A stretch of DNA of 64,000 nucleotides from Photobacterium jeanii (GTDB lineage: Bacteria > Pseudomonadota > Gammaproteobacteria > Enterobacterales > Vibrionaceae). The notes beneath the pieces are model-generated. The model was given only the letters and a program-made list of their open reading frames with translations. It was not told the origin of the DNA and did not search any database. A program made the translations under genes and the position numbers. Of the stretch, positions 53,847 through 62,587 are shown in pieces. The stretch lies in assembly GCF_001650345.1 (NCBI RefSeq), contig NZ_LVHF01000033.1, forward strand, positions 372,001 through 436,000. The letters are read 5' to 3'. The number at the start of each line of letters is the position of its first letter. Positions within the stretch are counted from its first letter, which is position 1.

Positions 53847-54980
53847 ATGGCAGAAGTTGTACTGCGACAAGTTGAAAAAACCTACCCTAACGGATTTAAA
53901 GCCGTAAAAGGGGTCGATCTCACTATCAAAGAAGGTGAGTTTATGGTGTTTGTGGGTCCTTCGGGTTGCGCTAAATCGACCACGTTGCGCATGATTGCGG
54001 GCTTGGAAGAGATCACGGGGGGCGATATTTATATTGGTGAGCAGCGCGTGAACGACTTGCCGCCAAAAGATCGCGGCATTTCGATGGTATTCCAAAACTA
54101 TGCGTTGTACCCGCACATGTCAGTGTACGAGAACATGGCATTCGGCCTACGCCAGCAAAAGCTCGATGAGCACCGTATCGACCGTCGTATTCGCGATGCT
54201 GCCGAAACCTTAGAAATTAGTCACTTGTTAGAGTCAAAGCCGGGTGAAATGTCGGGCGGGCAGCGTCAACGTGTGGCGCTTGGTCGTGCGATGGTGCGCA
54301 AGCCGGATGTGTTTTTGTTCGATGAGCCGTTATCTAATCTCGATGCCAAACTGCGCGTATCAACACGAGTCAGTATTGCGCAGCTTCACAATGAGCTAAA
54401 AGACGAAGGGCAAAACGCAACCATGATTTACGTGACTCATGATCAGGTAGAAGCGATGACGCTGGGAGATCGTATTTGCGTGCTGAACCAAGGGCAGATC
54501 ATGCAAGTAGATACGCCAATGAACTTGTATCAACGCCCTGCCAATAAGTTTGTGGCTGGCTTTATTGGCTCACCTGCGATGAACCTAATTAAGGCGACGA
54601 TTACCTTTGAAGAAGGTCACTACTACGTCCATCTTGGTAATGGCTCGCGCTTTATCTTGCCTCAAGATAAGGCGCGTCAGGTTACGGATAAAGTCGGGCA
54701 ACAAGTGTGGTTTGGTCTTCGCCCTGAGCACATCAGCACAGTGGAAGTAACAGACCAACACAATATGCAAGACATCGAGATGTCGGCCATTAACGTGGTT
54801 GAATCTATGGGTAACGAAGTTTACTTGTACTTTAATATTGGAGACGATCAGCTGATCGCTCGCGTGCCTTATAACCCAGCGCAACATATCGATCATGGTG
54901 ATCTTATGCCACTGCATTTTGATATGTCTCACTGCCATTTATTCGATATGGAAACCGAAGACGCTTTGCTGACAAGCTAG
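53847..54980 (+). CDS. ugpC: ABC importer ATPase, UgpC/MalK type
   Basis: A 377-residue ATPase. Walker A reads GPSGCAKSTTLRM (Ala in place of the usual Gly), then the Q-loop, signature MSGGQRQRVALGRAMVRKPD, Walker B FLFDEPLSNLDAKLR and the H-loop ATMIYVTHDQVEAM. The C-terminal OB-type domain is present. It energises the importer encoded by the preceding genes and lies five bases after the phosphatase stop. The symbol ugpC is given as the nearest family, although the substrate is not known. Confidence 0.88.
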   Translation: MAEVVLRQVEKTYPNGFKAVKGVDLTIKEGEFMVFVGPSGCAKSTTLRMIAGLEEITGGDIYIGEQRVNDLPPKDRGISMVFQNYALYPHMSVYENMAFGLRQQKLDEHRIDRRIRDAAETLEISHLLESKPGEMSGGQRQRVALGRAMVRKPDVFLFDEPLSNLDAKLRVSTRVSIAQLHNELKDEGQNATMIYVTHDQVEAMTLGDRICVLNQGQIMQVDTPMNLYQRPANKFVAGFIGSPAMNLIKATITFEEGHYYVHLGNGSRFILPQDKARQVTDKVGQQVWFGLRPEHISTVEVTDQHNMQDIEMSAINVVESMGNEVYLYFNIGDDQLIARVPYNPAQHIDHGDLMPLHFDMSHCHLFDMETEDALLTS

Positions 54981-55021
54981 CTCTTTTTGCTTAATTCAGA
55001 AAAGTGACAGCCATAATAAAC

Positions 55022-55045
55022 AAAGCCGCTGATATCAGCGGCTTT
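55022..55045. terminator. Stem-loop between the importer operon and the GreA-like gene
   Basis: AAAGCCGCTGAT and ATCAGCGGCTTT form a perfect 24-base palindrome. The T run is short. It lies between convergent genes and may terminate both. Confidence 0.7.
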
Positions 55046-55076
55046 GTGCGATTTAGCGCCTCTGGCAGACAGTGGT

Positions 55077-55580
55077 TTAGTACAAAGCAATAATGTCGAA
55101 GAACGTCTTTTTGTCGCAGATGGTCAGTTCCACTTCATCATCAACAGCGCGATTCAGTAATTCTTTTCCTAGTGGTGAACTTGGCGTGACGACAGTGACC
55201 TCAATGATTGCGTTGGCGTTCTCTTCAGATGGCATCTGCAGTTTTAAACCACCCGCGCTAGGGCCGAAGAAAACCCATTTCGCCTTATCGTCCTCATCGG
55301 CAAGTTCAACTAAGCTACCTAAAATAACTTGTTGCTGAGTCATAGGGTTTGCGAAATCTAACGCTTTGAAAGCTTGTAGATCGGCAATACATTCAGCGAC
55401 GCGTTGTGATTGTCCGTGAGCTAAGTAGGCAGCCTCTAACGATAGGGTATCGTATTCATTTTCAGGGGCGTTTTCTTCGTTGGTTGCCGTTTCATGCGCA
55501 CGCTGAGCAGCATCCACTGCTGTTTGATGAGTGAGGGTCAACTGTTCAATAATTTGTTCGATAAGCGCTTGCTTGTTCAT
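55077..55580 (-). CDS. GreA/GreB-family transcript-cleavage factor-like protein
   Basis: A 167-residue protein with an N-terminal helical region, the acidic tip motif PENEYDTLSLEAAYLAHGQS corresponding to the GreA/B finger that reaches the RNA polymerase active site, and a C-terminal FKBP-like domain ending TPSSPLGKELLNRAVDDEVE. The pattern fits the family, but the tip residues differ from E. coli GreA, and a true cleavage role is not certain. It stands alone, convergent with the importer operon. Confidence 0.75.
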   Translation of the reverse strand: MNKQALIEQIIEQLTLTHQTAVDAAQRAHETATNEENAPENEYDTLSLEAAYLAHGQSQRVAECIADLQAFKALDFANPMTQQQVILGSLVELADEDDKAKWVFFGPSAGGLKLQMPSEENANAIIEVTVVTPSSPLGKELLNRAVDDEVELTICDKKTFFDIIALY

Positions 55581-55673
55581 TGTTATCCCAATAAAGAATG
55601 ATGAGGTGCTTATTTGGGTTGGTATTAAGCCCTGAAAAATTGAAGCGGATAGTATATATCAATAACCGTGATT

Positions 55674-57878
55674 TTAGGCTTTTTTAGCGGGTCGGGACGT
55701 CGCACGAATATTACTGGCTTTCATCGTGTTCGTTGATTGTGAATGATCACTGTGGTTGTGGTTTGAAGAAGCTGGGTTAATTTGTCCGTCTTTGAGTTGT
55801 TGCAGCACTTGCTGCTTAGCGCCATCCGCAATCACTTGCCCTTGCTCTAGCACGATCAAGCGGTCAACGACCTCTAACATGCTGGTTTTATGGGTGATTA
55901 GAATTAAGGTTTCTTGATCGCTTAAATTGGCGAGTTGATGTTTGATCCCCGCTTCTGAGCGATTATCCATACTGCTGGTGGGCTCATCCATTAGTAGTAC
56001 TGGCGGATTACCGAGTAGGGCACGAGCAATAGCGATGGCTTGGCGTTGCCCACCAGACAGCGCACTGCCTCCTTCGCCGACTTGTTTCTCTAGTCCGGCA
56101 TTATCATGCTGGCTAAATTGGGTAACACCTGCGCGTTGTGCGGCTTGAAGGATGTCGCTATCACTGGCTAGTGGGCGACCCAAGGTGATGTTGTCGCGTA
56201 TCGAACCGTAAAACAGCAAATTATCTTGCGGCACGCAGCCGATATTGCGCCTAACGTCGATATGGTGGAGTTGATTGATATTGGTTTCATCAATTCGTAC
56301 CGCACCTTCTTGCGCTTGGTATAAGCCCATGATGAGTCGCTCAATCGTAGTTTTCCCCGAGCCAATGCGACCGATTATTGCCACCTTTTCTCCCGGCTCA
56401 ATGGTGAAACTCACTTTGTTGAGTGCGCTCTTATCGCTGTCTGGATAGGCAAAACTCACGTTATCGAAGTCTATTTTGCCGTTGAGGACAGGGCGATGAA
56501 TGTAGCGCTTTTGACTATCTTGCTCGGAAGGCATTGCCATTAATTGCTCCAGAATACTGAACGCAGATTTGGCTTGGTTATATCGGGTAGAAAGCAGAGA
56601 CAATTGCACCAAAGGCCCAACGGCGCGGCTGCTGAGCATAGTAGCGGCGATCAAGCCACCCATAGTGAGCTGACCATCTGCAATTAAATACACCCCAAAC
56701 ACTATCATGGCAACGGAGGCAAATTGCTGTAAAAAGCCAGCGCTGTTTTGTACCGAATCCGTTAAGCGTCGTGATTTGATCCCCCAATTGGCTAAATGAG
56801 CCACGGCTTCTTCCCAACGGTATTGGAACTGATGCTGAGCGCCAAAGAGTTTGACGGTTTCTAAGCCGTGAAGGCTTTCAATTAAGTTGGCGTGCTTTTG
56901 CGCGGCAAGTCGCGAACCTTCTTCAATACTGGTTCTTAAAGGACGCTGTATAAGCCAGCTATAAATTGCCAGCACCAACATTGCACCTAACGGCACATAC
57001 ACTAAAGGACCAGCTACAAGTGCGATCACAGCTAAGAATAACAAGGCAAAGGGAAGGTCGATTAGTGCCGCAACCGTAGCCGAGGTGAAAAATTCACGAA
57101 TGGATTCAAATTCTTGGAGGTGACGAGCAAAGGCACCTACCGAGGGCGGTTTGGCTTCCATTCGCACGCCGAGCACTTTATTGAAGATTTTGGCTGACAA
57201 TAAGATGTCAGACTTTTTCCCTGCAACATCAATGAAAAAGCTGCGCATCAACTTCAGGATCAAATCAAAAATAAAGATGATCGCCATCCCGCTAGCAAGT
57301 ACCCACAGTGATTCAAAGGCAAAGTTAGGCACAATTTTGTCATACACCAAGCGGGTAAATAGCGGCGTGGCAATGGCAAATAGATTGATCAGGATTGAGG
57401 CGATAAATACATCGCGATAGATAGAACGTGATTGCCATAACGTACCCCAAAACCAATGCCCTTGCTGAGTTTTGAGTACTTCTGGCGAGCGCTCATCGTA
57501 ACGAAATTGCTTTTTAATGAGGAACAGTTGACCGCCGTAATTAGCTAATAAAGTAGCAAGTGGCACTGTCTGAGCTTCGTTTTGTAAGTGAGGTTGGACG
57601 ATTTCGGCTTGCTGCTGCTCGTTATCAATACTGAGTAAGACACAGGCATCTTTGTGTTTGAGCACCAAGATTGCAGGCAGTAGCAAAGCGGAAAGGGTAT
57701 CGAGTGGCTGCTGTTCAACTTGAGCATGAAGCCCTGCTTGCTCTGCCGCACGAGGTAGTAACAACGGACTTAACCAACCATCATTTAAGGGAAGACCTTC
57801 GATGATGGCTTCAGGCGAGTTGGCTTGCCCATAGTAGCGGCATAAGTAGGTGAGGCAGTGCAGCAGCGGATCTTTCAT
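55674..57878 (-). CDS. lapB: Type I secretion ABC ATPase of the LapB type
   Basis: A 734-residue exporter. An N-terminal C39-like domain (DPLLHCLTYLCRYYG) lacks the catalytic cysteine arrangement of the active peptidase and is probably only a substrate-binding domain. Membrane helices follow, then the ATPase with Walker A IGRIGSGKTTIERL near residue 504, signature SALSGGQRQAIAIARALL near residue 607 and Walker B LLMDEPTSSMD. Together with the HlyD-like and TolC-like genes upstream it forms a type I exporter for a large adhesin. It overlaps lapD by four bases (ATGA). Confidence 0.9.
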   Translation of the reverse strand: MKDPLLHCLTYLCRYYGQANSPEAIIEGLPLNDGWLSPLLLPRAAEQAGLHAQVEQQPLDTLSALLLPAILVLKHKDACVLLSIDNEQQQAEIVQPHLQNEAQTVPLATLLANYGGQLFLIKKQFRYDERSPEVLKTQQGHWFWGTLWQSRSIYRDVFIASILINLFAIATPLFTRLVYDKIVPNFAFESLWVLASGMAIIFIFDLILKLMRSFFIDVAGKKSDILLSAKIFNKVLGVRMEAKPPSVGAFARHLQEFESIREFFTSATVAALIDLPFALLFLAVIALVAGPLVYVPLGAMLVLAIYSWLIQRPLRTSIEEGSRLAAQKHANLIESLHGLETVKLFGAQHQFQYRWEEAVAHLANWGIKSRRLTDSVQNSAGFLQQFASVAMIVFGVYLIADGQLTMGGLIAATMLSSRAVGPLVQLSLLSTRYNQAKSAFSILEQLMAMPSEQDSQKRYIHRPVLNGKIDFDNVSFAYPDSDKSALNKVSFTIEPGEKVAIIGRIGSGKTTIERLIMGLYQAQEGAVRIDETNINQLHHIDVRRNIGCVPQDNLLFYGSIRDNITLGRPLASDSDILQAAQRAGVTQFSQHDNAGLEKQVGEGGSALSGGQRQAIAIARALLGNPPVLLMDEPTSSMDNRSEAGIKHQLANLSDQETLILITHKTSMLEVVDRLIVLEQGQVIADGAKQQVLQQLKDGQINPASSNHNHSDHSQSTNTMKASNIRATSRPAKKA

Positions 57879-59815
57879 TCATCCTCCTGCGGCAATTGAG
57901 GATGAAGTCCGTAGCCTTGAAAGCCTTTGATCATTAAGGCGGTGAGTTTGTCTTTTTGTTCAGTCGTCTCGACCCGAGAGGCAATCGTGATGATCCCCAA
58001 GGTATGCGCATTTCGAGTGATAGAGGCCAGTACATCGGCTTTGAGTTGATCATCAACATGCTGGGTATAGGCAAAGTCTAATTTGACATAAGCGGGCTTA
58101 AAGCGATGTAAATAACTGACCGAACTAAAGTTGTGTCCATAGTTATCGATCCCAAAATCAAACCCGTTGCGGTGAATGATGTCGCAAAGTAATTCGATAT
58201 TATCAAGCTGATTTAAAAAGCTGATTTCGGGAAGTTCAAACAGTAATTGTCCACTTAGGTGAGGTTTTGACTTGAGCAAGGTACCTAACCAGCGCATAAA
58301 CCCAGTGTCGTTAATACTGCTTTGAGTAATGTTGATCGCAATTGGTCCTTGGTTTGGTCCGTGAATGCGACCTTCTTCAAGCATTGCCACGATTTGTGCC
58401 GTGACATGGCGGTCAAACTCAGGTCCTGCTTGAAGCTGTTCTATCGCCCCTAAAAATTGGCTGGCAGAGTAAGTTTTCTGACCATCGTAAATAGCACTAA
58501 AGGCTTCTTGGTGCAGCACCTTGCCTTTGATATCGGTGGCGGCTTGGAGATTAATCGTGATTTGGTTGTGGCTGATGGCATGGTCGACCAGACGTTTCCA
58601 TTGCTGCTTTCCTAGGCGCAGTGTGTGGTCACTGCTGTCGATCAAAAACAGGTGCTCAGAGGCTTGCTGTCTTGCCTGATTCACCGCGTTATCTGCCTGT
58701 GCCAACAAGCTGCTGGTGGTGTCGTCCTCACTGCGTACCACCAAACCAATTGCGGCATTGAGTGGGCTAATATCAAGTGGATCGCTTTGCAGTGCTGCGC
58801 ATTTATTTAAAATCGCCCGTCCTAACTGAGTTAATTCTGTATTGCTGTTGTGAGGCAGCAACAGCATAAATTCCGCATGATTTAATCGTGCAATGGTGAT
58901 TTCATCTGAGGCTAATTCCTGCAGGCTTTTGGCGAGTTTTACGGTCAGGTCGTCGCCTGCCTCGTAGCCTAGTCTTTCATAGCAATCGGCAAGAAAATCA
59001 GCGCGTAAAAGAGCTACTCCCCCTTCAATACCGTGCTCAACTAGGGTATCGAGTTTGGTGATCAAATACGGACGATTCGCCAGTCCAGAAACGGGGTCTT
59101 GATAAGCTCGAATCCGCAGTTTATCGGCTTCTTGGGCTTGATGATTGATATGCGCTTTCAGTTGTTGGCTCATATGGTTAAACGCCATGACCACATCTTT
59201 GAGCTCGCGTATTTCAGGTACCACTAATGGTTGGCGAAACTCATTGTTTGACATCGCTTTTGCGCTAGTTTGAATCGCGGTGAGCGGGGTTAAAACGCGG
59301 CGCAGAAAGATCGACACCATTACAGTGCCGAGCAAGCAGGTGGCGATGAAGCCCCAGAAGAGCTGGACACTGGCTTGCCATAATTTGAGGTAAGCAAAAG
59401 AGGTGTTGGTGGTGACCGAAAGCTCGGCGACTTGCAGCCAGCCATTGGTTAACACGCGGCTTTGGCTTAATGGCTTGATGGTGATCAGTTGCGTGAAGAA
59501 ATCGGGTACACCTTCGATATCGAGTTGGTATTCGCGCTCGATATTTTGTTTGGGATCGAAGACTTCCAAGGTTACTGATGAGTAGAATCCACCGTCAAAG
59601 GTCGCATTGATTAACGATTCTGCGGCGATCATATCTTGTTGATCAAGATAAGGGCTTAACGCCATACCCACTGAGTTGATGGTGTTATCCAGCTCGTTTT
59701 GTTGTTGCAACCGCAGGAAATCACGAGTCGTGTTGAATTGAATCAAAAAGACGCCGAAGATCAGTATGATAAGTAGTATCAGCATCCCGCTGAACAGTTG
59801 TCGATATAAAGTCAT
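57875..59815 (-). CDS. lapD: LapD-like c-di-GMP receptor controlling adhesin release
   Basis: About 646 residues, the same size as LapD of pseudomonads. A first helix (LFSGMLILLIILIFGVFLIQ) is followed by a periplasmic domain, a second helix and a HAMP linker. The GGDEF domain is degenerate (AGDDL near residue 290) and the EAL domain is degenerate (EAF near 436), so both catalytic activities are lost; the EAL domain binds c-di-GMP instead. When c-di-GMP is high, LapD holds the protease LapG. The start MTLYRQLF at 59815 was taken; an ATG four codons earlier, at 59827, overlaps the stop of lapG. Confidence 0.9.
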   Translation of the reverse strand: MTLYRQLFSGMLILLIILIFGVFLIQFNTTRDFLRLQQQNELDNTINSVGMALSPYLDQQDMIAAESLINATFDGGFYSSVTLEVFDPKQNIEREYQLDIEGVPDFFTQLITIKPLSQSRVLTNGWLQVAELSVTTNTSFAYLKLWQASVQLFWGFIATCLLGTVMVSIFLRRVLTPLTAIQTSAKAMSNNEFRQPLVVPEIRELKDVVMAFNHMSQQLKAHINHQAQEADKLRIRAYQDPVSGLANRPYLITKLDTLVEHGIEGGVALLRADFLADCYERLGYEAGDDLTVKLAKSLQELASDEITIARLNHAEFMLLLPHNSNTELTQLGRAILNKCAALQSDPLDISPLNAAIGLVVRSEDDTTSSLLAQADNAVNQARQQASEHLFLIDSSDHTLRLGKQQWKRLVDHAISHNQITINLQAATDIKGKVLHQEAFSAIYDGQKTYSASQFLGAIEQLQAGPEFDRHVTAQIVAMLEEGRIHGPNQGPIAINITQSSINDTGFMRWLGTLLKSKPHLSGQLLFELPEISFLNQLDNIELLCDIIHRNGFDFGIDNYGHNFSSVSYLHRFKPAYVKLDFAYTQHVDDQLKADVLASITRNAHTLGIITIASRVETTEQKDKLTALMIKGFQGYGLHPQLPQEDE

Positions 59816-59819
59816 GATC

Positions 59820-60611
59820 TTACTCATCCAAGTTGATGATAGGGCGGCGGAAGTCTTGCTGCTCGGTGCGTTGGCGTACTTCGTTCCATGCGCTAAGGCG
59901 AGAAGCATTACCTGCAAGTTGTCCTTGCCCTTTTTGTTTCATGAGCCACAGCTTGCTACCGTTGAAGCTGTAAATTGGGATCAAATCCGGTCGCTTGGTC
60001 GCAGGTTTGATCTCACCATCTATGTTGTCTAGCAGTAACGGTACTGCTTCCGGTCGCGGATAGTAGGCGACCACCATGTGAAACTGATTCAAGCTCATCG
60101 ATTTCACATAGACTAACCGCAGCTTGCTATCATCGACCCCAAGCGCTAGTAGTGAATAATATTTGGCGATGCTGAAATCTTCACAGTCACCACCGCCTGC
60201 GCCGATGAATTCTTGCGGTATCGCCCAGTAATCTTGTATTCCCCACAGCACAATATCGTCGATAAACTCAAGTTGGTTGAAAAATTGGTTAACGGATTTC
60301 AGCTTGTCATTTTCTTGCTGTTGTTGGTTGAGTTGTCCAGATATAGAGCCTGAGTTATGTGCCGACTTGTGGCTGAGTTGTTGTAATAACAGCCGCCATG
60401 CCTTGGCACGTTTGCCTGCTCGTTCACCGTAAAATTGGCGAATAGTGTGTATATGCTGTTGGTCGGTTTGTGTTAACTGGTGTTGATGACTGGTTACTTT
60501 TTCTGGCGCATTTTGCTCTGTGGCATACGCACTCGCCACTATCCACCTTATGGGTATTAAGCCGACCGCTATTAATAACGAATAGCATAAAAGGTTGAAA
60601 AAACTAGGCAT
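59820..60611 (-). CDS. lapG: LapG-like periplasmic cysteine protease
   Basis: A 263-residue exported transglutaminase-like protease of the BTLCP family. The catalytic cysteine is Cys143 in GAGGGDCEDFSIAKYY; the His and Asp follow in NQFHMVVAYYP and VPLLLDNIDG. LapG cuts the N-terminus of a surface adhesin and releases it, unless held by LapD. The gene lies directly upstream of lapD with the two overlapping or abutting, so they are co-translated. The adhesin itself is not encoded in the window. Confidence 0.9.
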   Translation of the reverse strand: MPSFFNLLCYSLLIAVGLIPIRWIVASAYATEQNAPEKVTSHQHQLTQTDQQHIHTIRQFYGERAGKRAKAWRLLLQQLSHKSAHNSGSISGQLNQQQQENDKLKSVNQFFNQLEFIDDIVLWGIQDYWAIPQEFIGAGGGDCEDFSIAKYYSLLALGVDDSKLRLVYVKSMSLNQFHMVVAYYPRPEAVPLLLDNIDGEIKPATKRPDLIPIYSFNGSKLWLMKQKGQGQLAGNASRLSAWNEVRQRTEQQDFRRPIINLDE

Positions 60612-60632
60612 TGCAGTGCATGGTCGACATGT

Positions 60633-61241
60633 TTAATTCTGTCGCACAGTGAATATGGTCCATTCTTCGACCACTTTGTTGGTTGAGGTTTTCACTTGCG
60701 CAACGACGCGACGGCTCAAGGTATTAGTGAGTTCTGTGCTGTCGGCTGATATCGGTTCGTTATCACCAAAACCAACGGTTTTAATTCGACTTTCAGGCAC
60801 CCCTGCTGAGAGTAATTGGTTTTTCACTGCCAAAGCTCGGCGTTGTGATAGGGCTATGTTGTATTTATGGCTGCCTACGGGGCTAGCATAACCTTTGAGC
60901 TCAAGATAAGTTGAGGGATGTGTTTTTAGAAACTGGCTCATCTCATTGATTTGCGCCTGATACTCGGGCGGTATTTGGCTGGAGTCATTGGCGAACAAAA
61001 CGTGAATTTTGCCTTCTTCTTGGTTATCAACATACGTTGGGCAGCCGTCGTTATCGACAATGGCTGAGTGCGGTGTCCCTGCGCATTTGTCGCGAGCATT
61101 GATCACGCCATCGTCATCATCATCACGTAAGTCGCGAGATTGGTCGGCGATCGGTGGGTTATCGTCAACGCTGGTGGCACAGCCTGTTAAGGCGATGACC
61201 CAGACGAATAGTAGTGAGGTGAATAACGAGTGTATGTTCAT
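60633..61241 (-). CDS. OmpA-like lipoprotein with thrombospondin-type-3-like segment
   Basis: About 202 residues. The signal reads MNIHSLFTSLLFVWVIALTG with lipobox LTGC. It is followed by a short Ca-binding type segment RDDDDDGVINARDKCAGTP, then an OmpA C-terminal peptidoglycan-binding domain (HVLFANDSSQIPPEYQ, ELKGYASPVGSHKYN, RALAVKNQLLSAGVPES). The start at 61241 is set by GGAGG nine bases away. Anchored in the outer membrane, it may stabilise the exporter on the cell wall. Its place inside the lap operon suggests that role. Confidence 0.87.
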   Translation of the reverse strand: MNIHSLFTSLLFVWVIALTGCATSVDDNPPIADQSRDLRDDDDDGVINARDKCAGTPHSAIVDNDGCPTYVDNQEEGKIHVLFANDSSQIPPEYQAQINEMSQFLKTHPSTYLELKGYASPVGSHKYNIALSQRRALAVKNQLLSAGVPESRIKTVGFGDNEPISADSTELTNTLSRRVVAQVKTSTNKVVEEWTIFTVRQN

Positions 61242-61255
61242 CCTGAACCTCCGAT

Positions 61256-62584
61256 CTATTTCACCGATGTGAGCCATTGGTCTGGAACATCGACCCTAAG
61301 TTCTGATAACAAAAGTCCAGTGGCATTGAGTAAGCGGTACTTGGCTAAAATGCCGTTATAGTGCGCTTCAAGGTAAGCTTTACGCGCTTCGAATAATTCA
61401 TTCTCGGTATTTAACACATCGAGTAAGGTACGCTTGCTGATCTTAAATTGTTTCTCGTAGGCGATAACGGTTCGCGCTGAAGCATCAACGTGACGTTGCA
61501 AAAATTCGGTTTGGTCGTTGGCTAATTCCATCGCGCTCCAAGCCAAACGTGTCCCTTCTTCTAACTGGCGCATCGCACGGTCACGAATGTCTTTCGATTG
61601 ATTGACTTGATAAGCGGCACGTCGACTGTTGGCTTGATCGCTACCGCCGTTGTAGAGGTTATAGCGCATTCTGAGCATGGCTTTGAATTCATCGTTGCTA
61701 CCCGGAACACCGTCTAATTCCTCTCCCCATTGTTGCGACGCTTCAACATAGAAAGTCGGGTAGAAAGTCCCTTTGGCTTGATCGTATTGGGAGTACGCTG
61801 CATCGATATCGTTTTTAGCAACGTGAACGATAGGGTTGTTTTCTTTGGCTTTCTTCATTGCGTCGTCAAGCGAGGTGGCAATGAAATTGATATCGACCTC
61901 AGGCTTTTCTAATGCGGTTGGGTATTGCCCGACGATGCGAACAAACTCGGTAACTTGATCGTTAAGGTTACTTTGTGCCGAGAGTAAGTTGGTATTAGAG
62001 CGGGCTAAGCGTCCTTCGACCTGCGCCAAATCAGCGGTAGAGCCGATACCCGAATCTGCCCGTTTTTTGATGTCACCATAAATACGTTGATGAACAGTAA
62101 AGTTGGTTTCTGATAAAGCTAAGACTTCCTGAGCCTCTAATACATCAAGGTAGGCTTGGGTTGCCCGTAAGGCTTTGTCTTGTGCGTCGGCTAAGAGTTG
62201 AAAGCGTTGGGCTTCGGTTTCAGACTTGTTGCGGGTGATATCATTGTAAGTGATGGCACCATCCCAAATCAGTTGCTGCACACTCAGGCGGACTTCACGA
62301 GGGTTGAAACTGCCTTTGCTACCACGTTCGTTGTTGTAATCTTCGTAGCCAACGCCTGCATCTAGGTTGAGATCGGGGAGGTAATCACCTTTGGCGGAGC
62401 GGATTTGTTCGTTACGAATCATAAACTCATGATAGGCATTACGAATATCAGGGTTGCTTGCCAAGGTTTGCGCGATGGCTTGTTCTAACGATTGCCCCAT
62501 AACCGCAGGAGTGGCTAACAGTGCGCAGCTTAGCAAGGATAACCTGAGGGTTGATAACGTGGAGGCAGTAGCATTTCTTTTCAT
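61256..62584 (-). CDS. TolC-family outer-membrane channel of the Lap exporter
   Basis: A 442-residue protein with signal peptide (LSLLSCALLATPAVMG) and two TolC repeats. The start of the first repeat, LEQAIAQTLASNPDIRNAYH, and the second repeat from SLDDAMKKAKENNPIVHV are typical of type I secretion channels. It lies between the HlyD-like adaptor gene and the OmpA-like lipoprotein. Named LapE in pseudomonads; the name is not used here because only the family is clear. Confidence 0.87.
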   Translation of the reverse strand: MKRNATASTLSTLRLSLLSCALLATPAVMGQSLEQAIAQTLASNPDIRNAYHEFMIRNEQIRSAKGDYLPDLNLDAGVGYEDYNNERGSKGSFNPREVRLSVQQLIWDGAITYNDITRNKSETEAQRFQLLADAQDKALRATQAYLDVLEAQEVLALSETNFTVHQRIYGDIKKRADSGIGSTADLAQVEGRLARSNTNLLSAQSNLNDQVTEFVRIVGQYPTALEKPEVDINFIATSLDDAMKKAKENNPIVHVAKNDIDAAYSQYDQAKGTFYPTFYVEASQQWGEELDGVPGSNDEFKAMLRMRYNLYNGGSDQANSRRAAYQVNQSKDIRDRAMRQLEEGTRLAWSAMELANDQTEFLQRHVDASARTVIAYEKQFKISKRTLLDVLNTENELFEARKAYLEAHYNGILAKYRLLNATGLLLSELRVDVPDQWLTSVK

Positions 62585-62587
62585 TAT

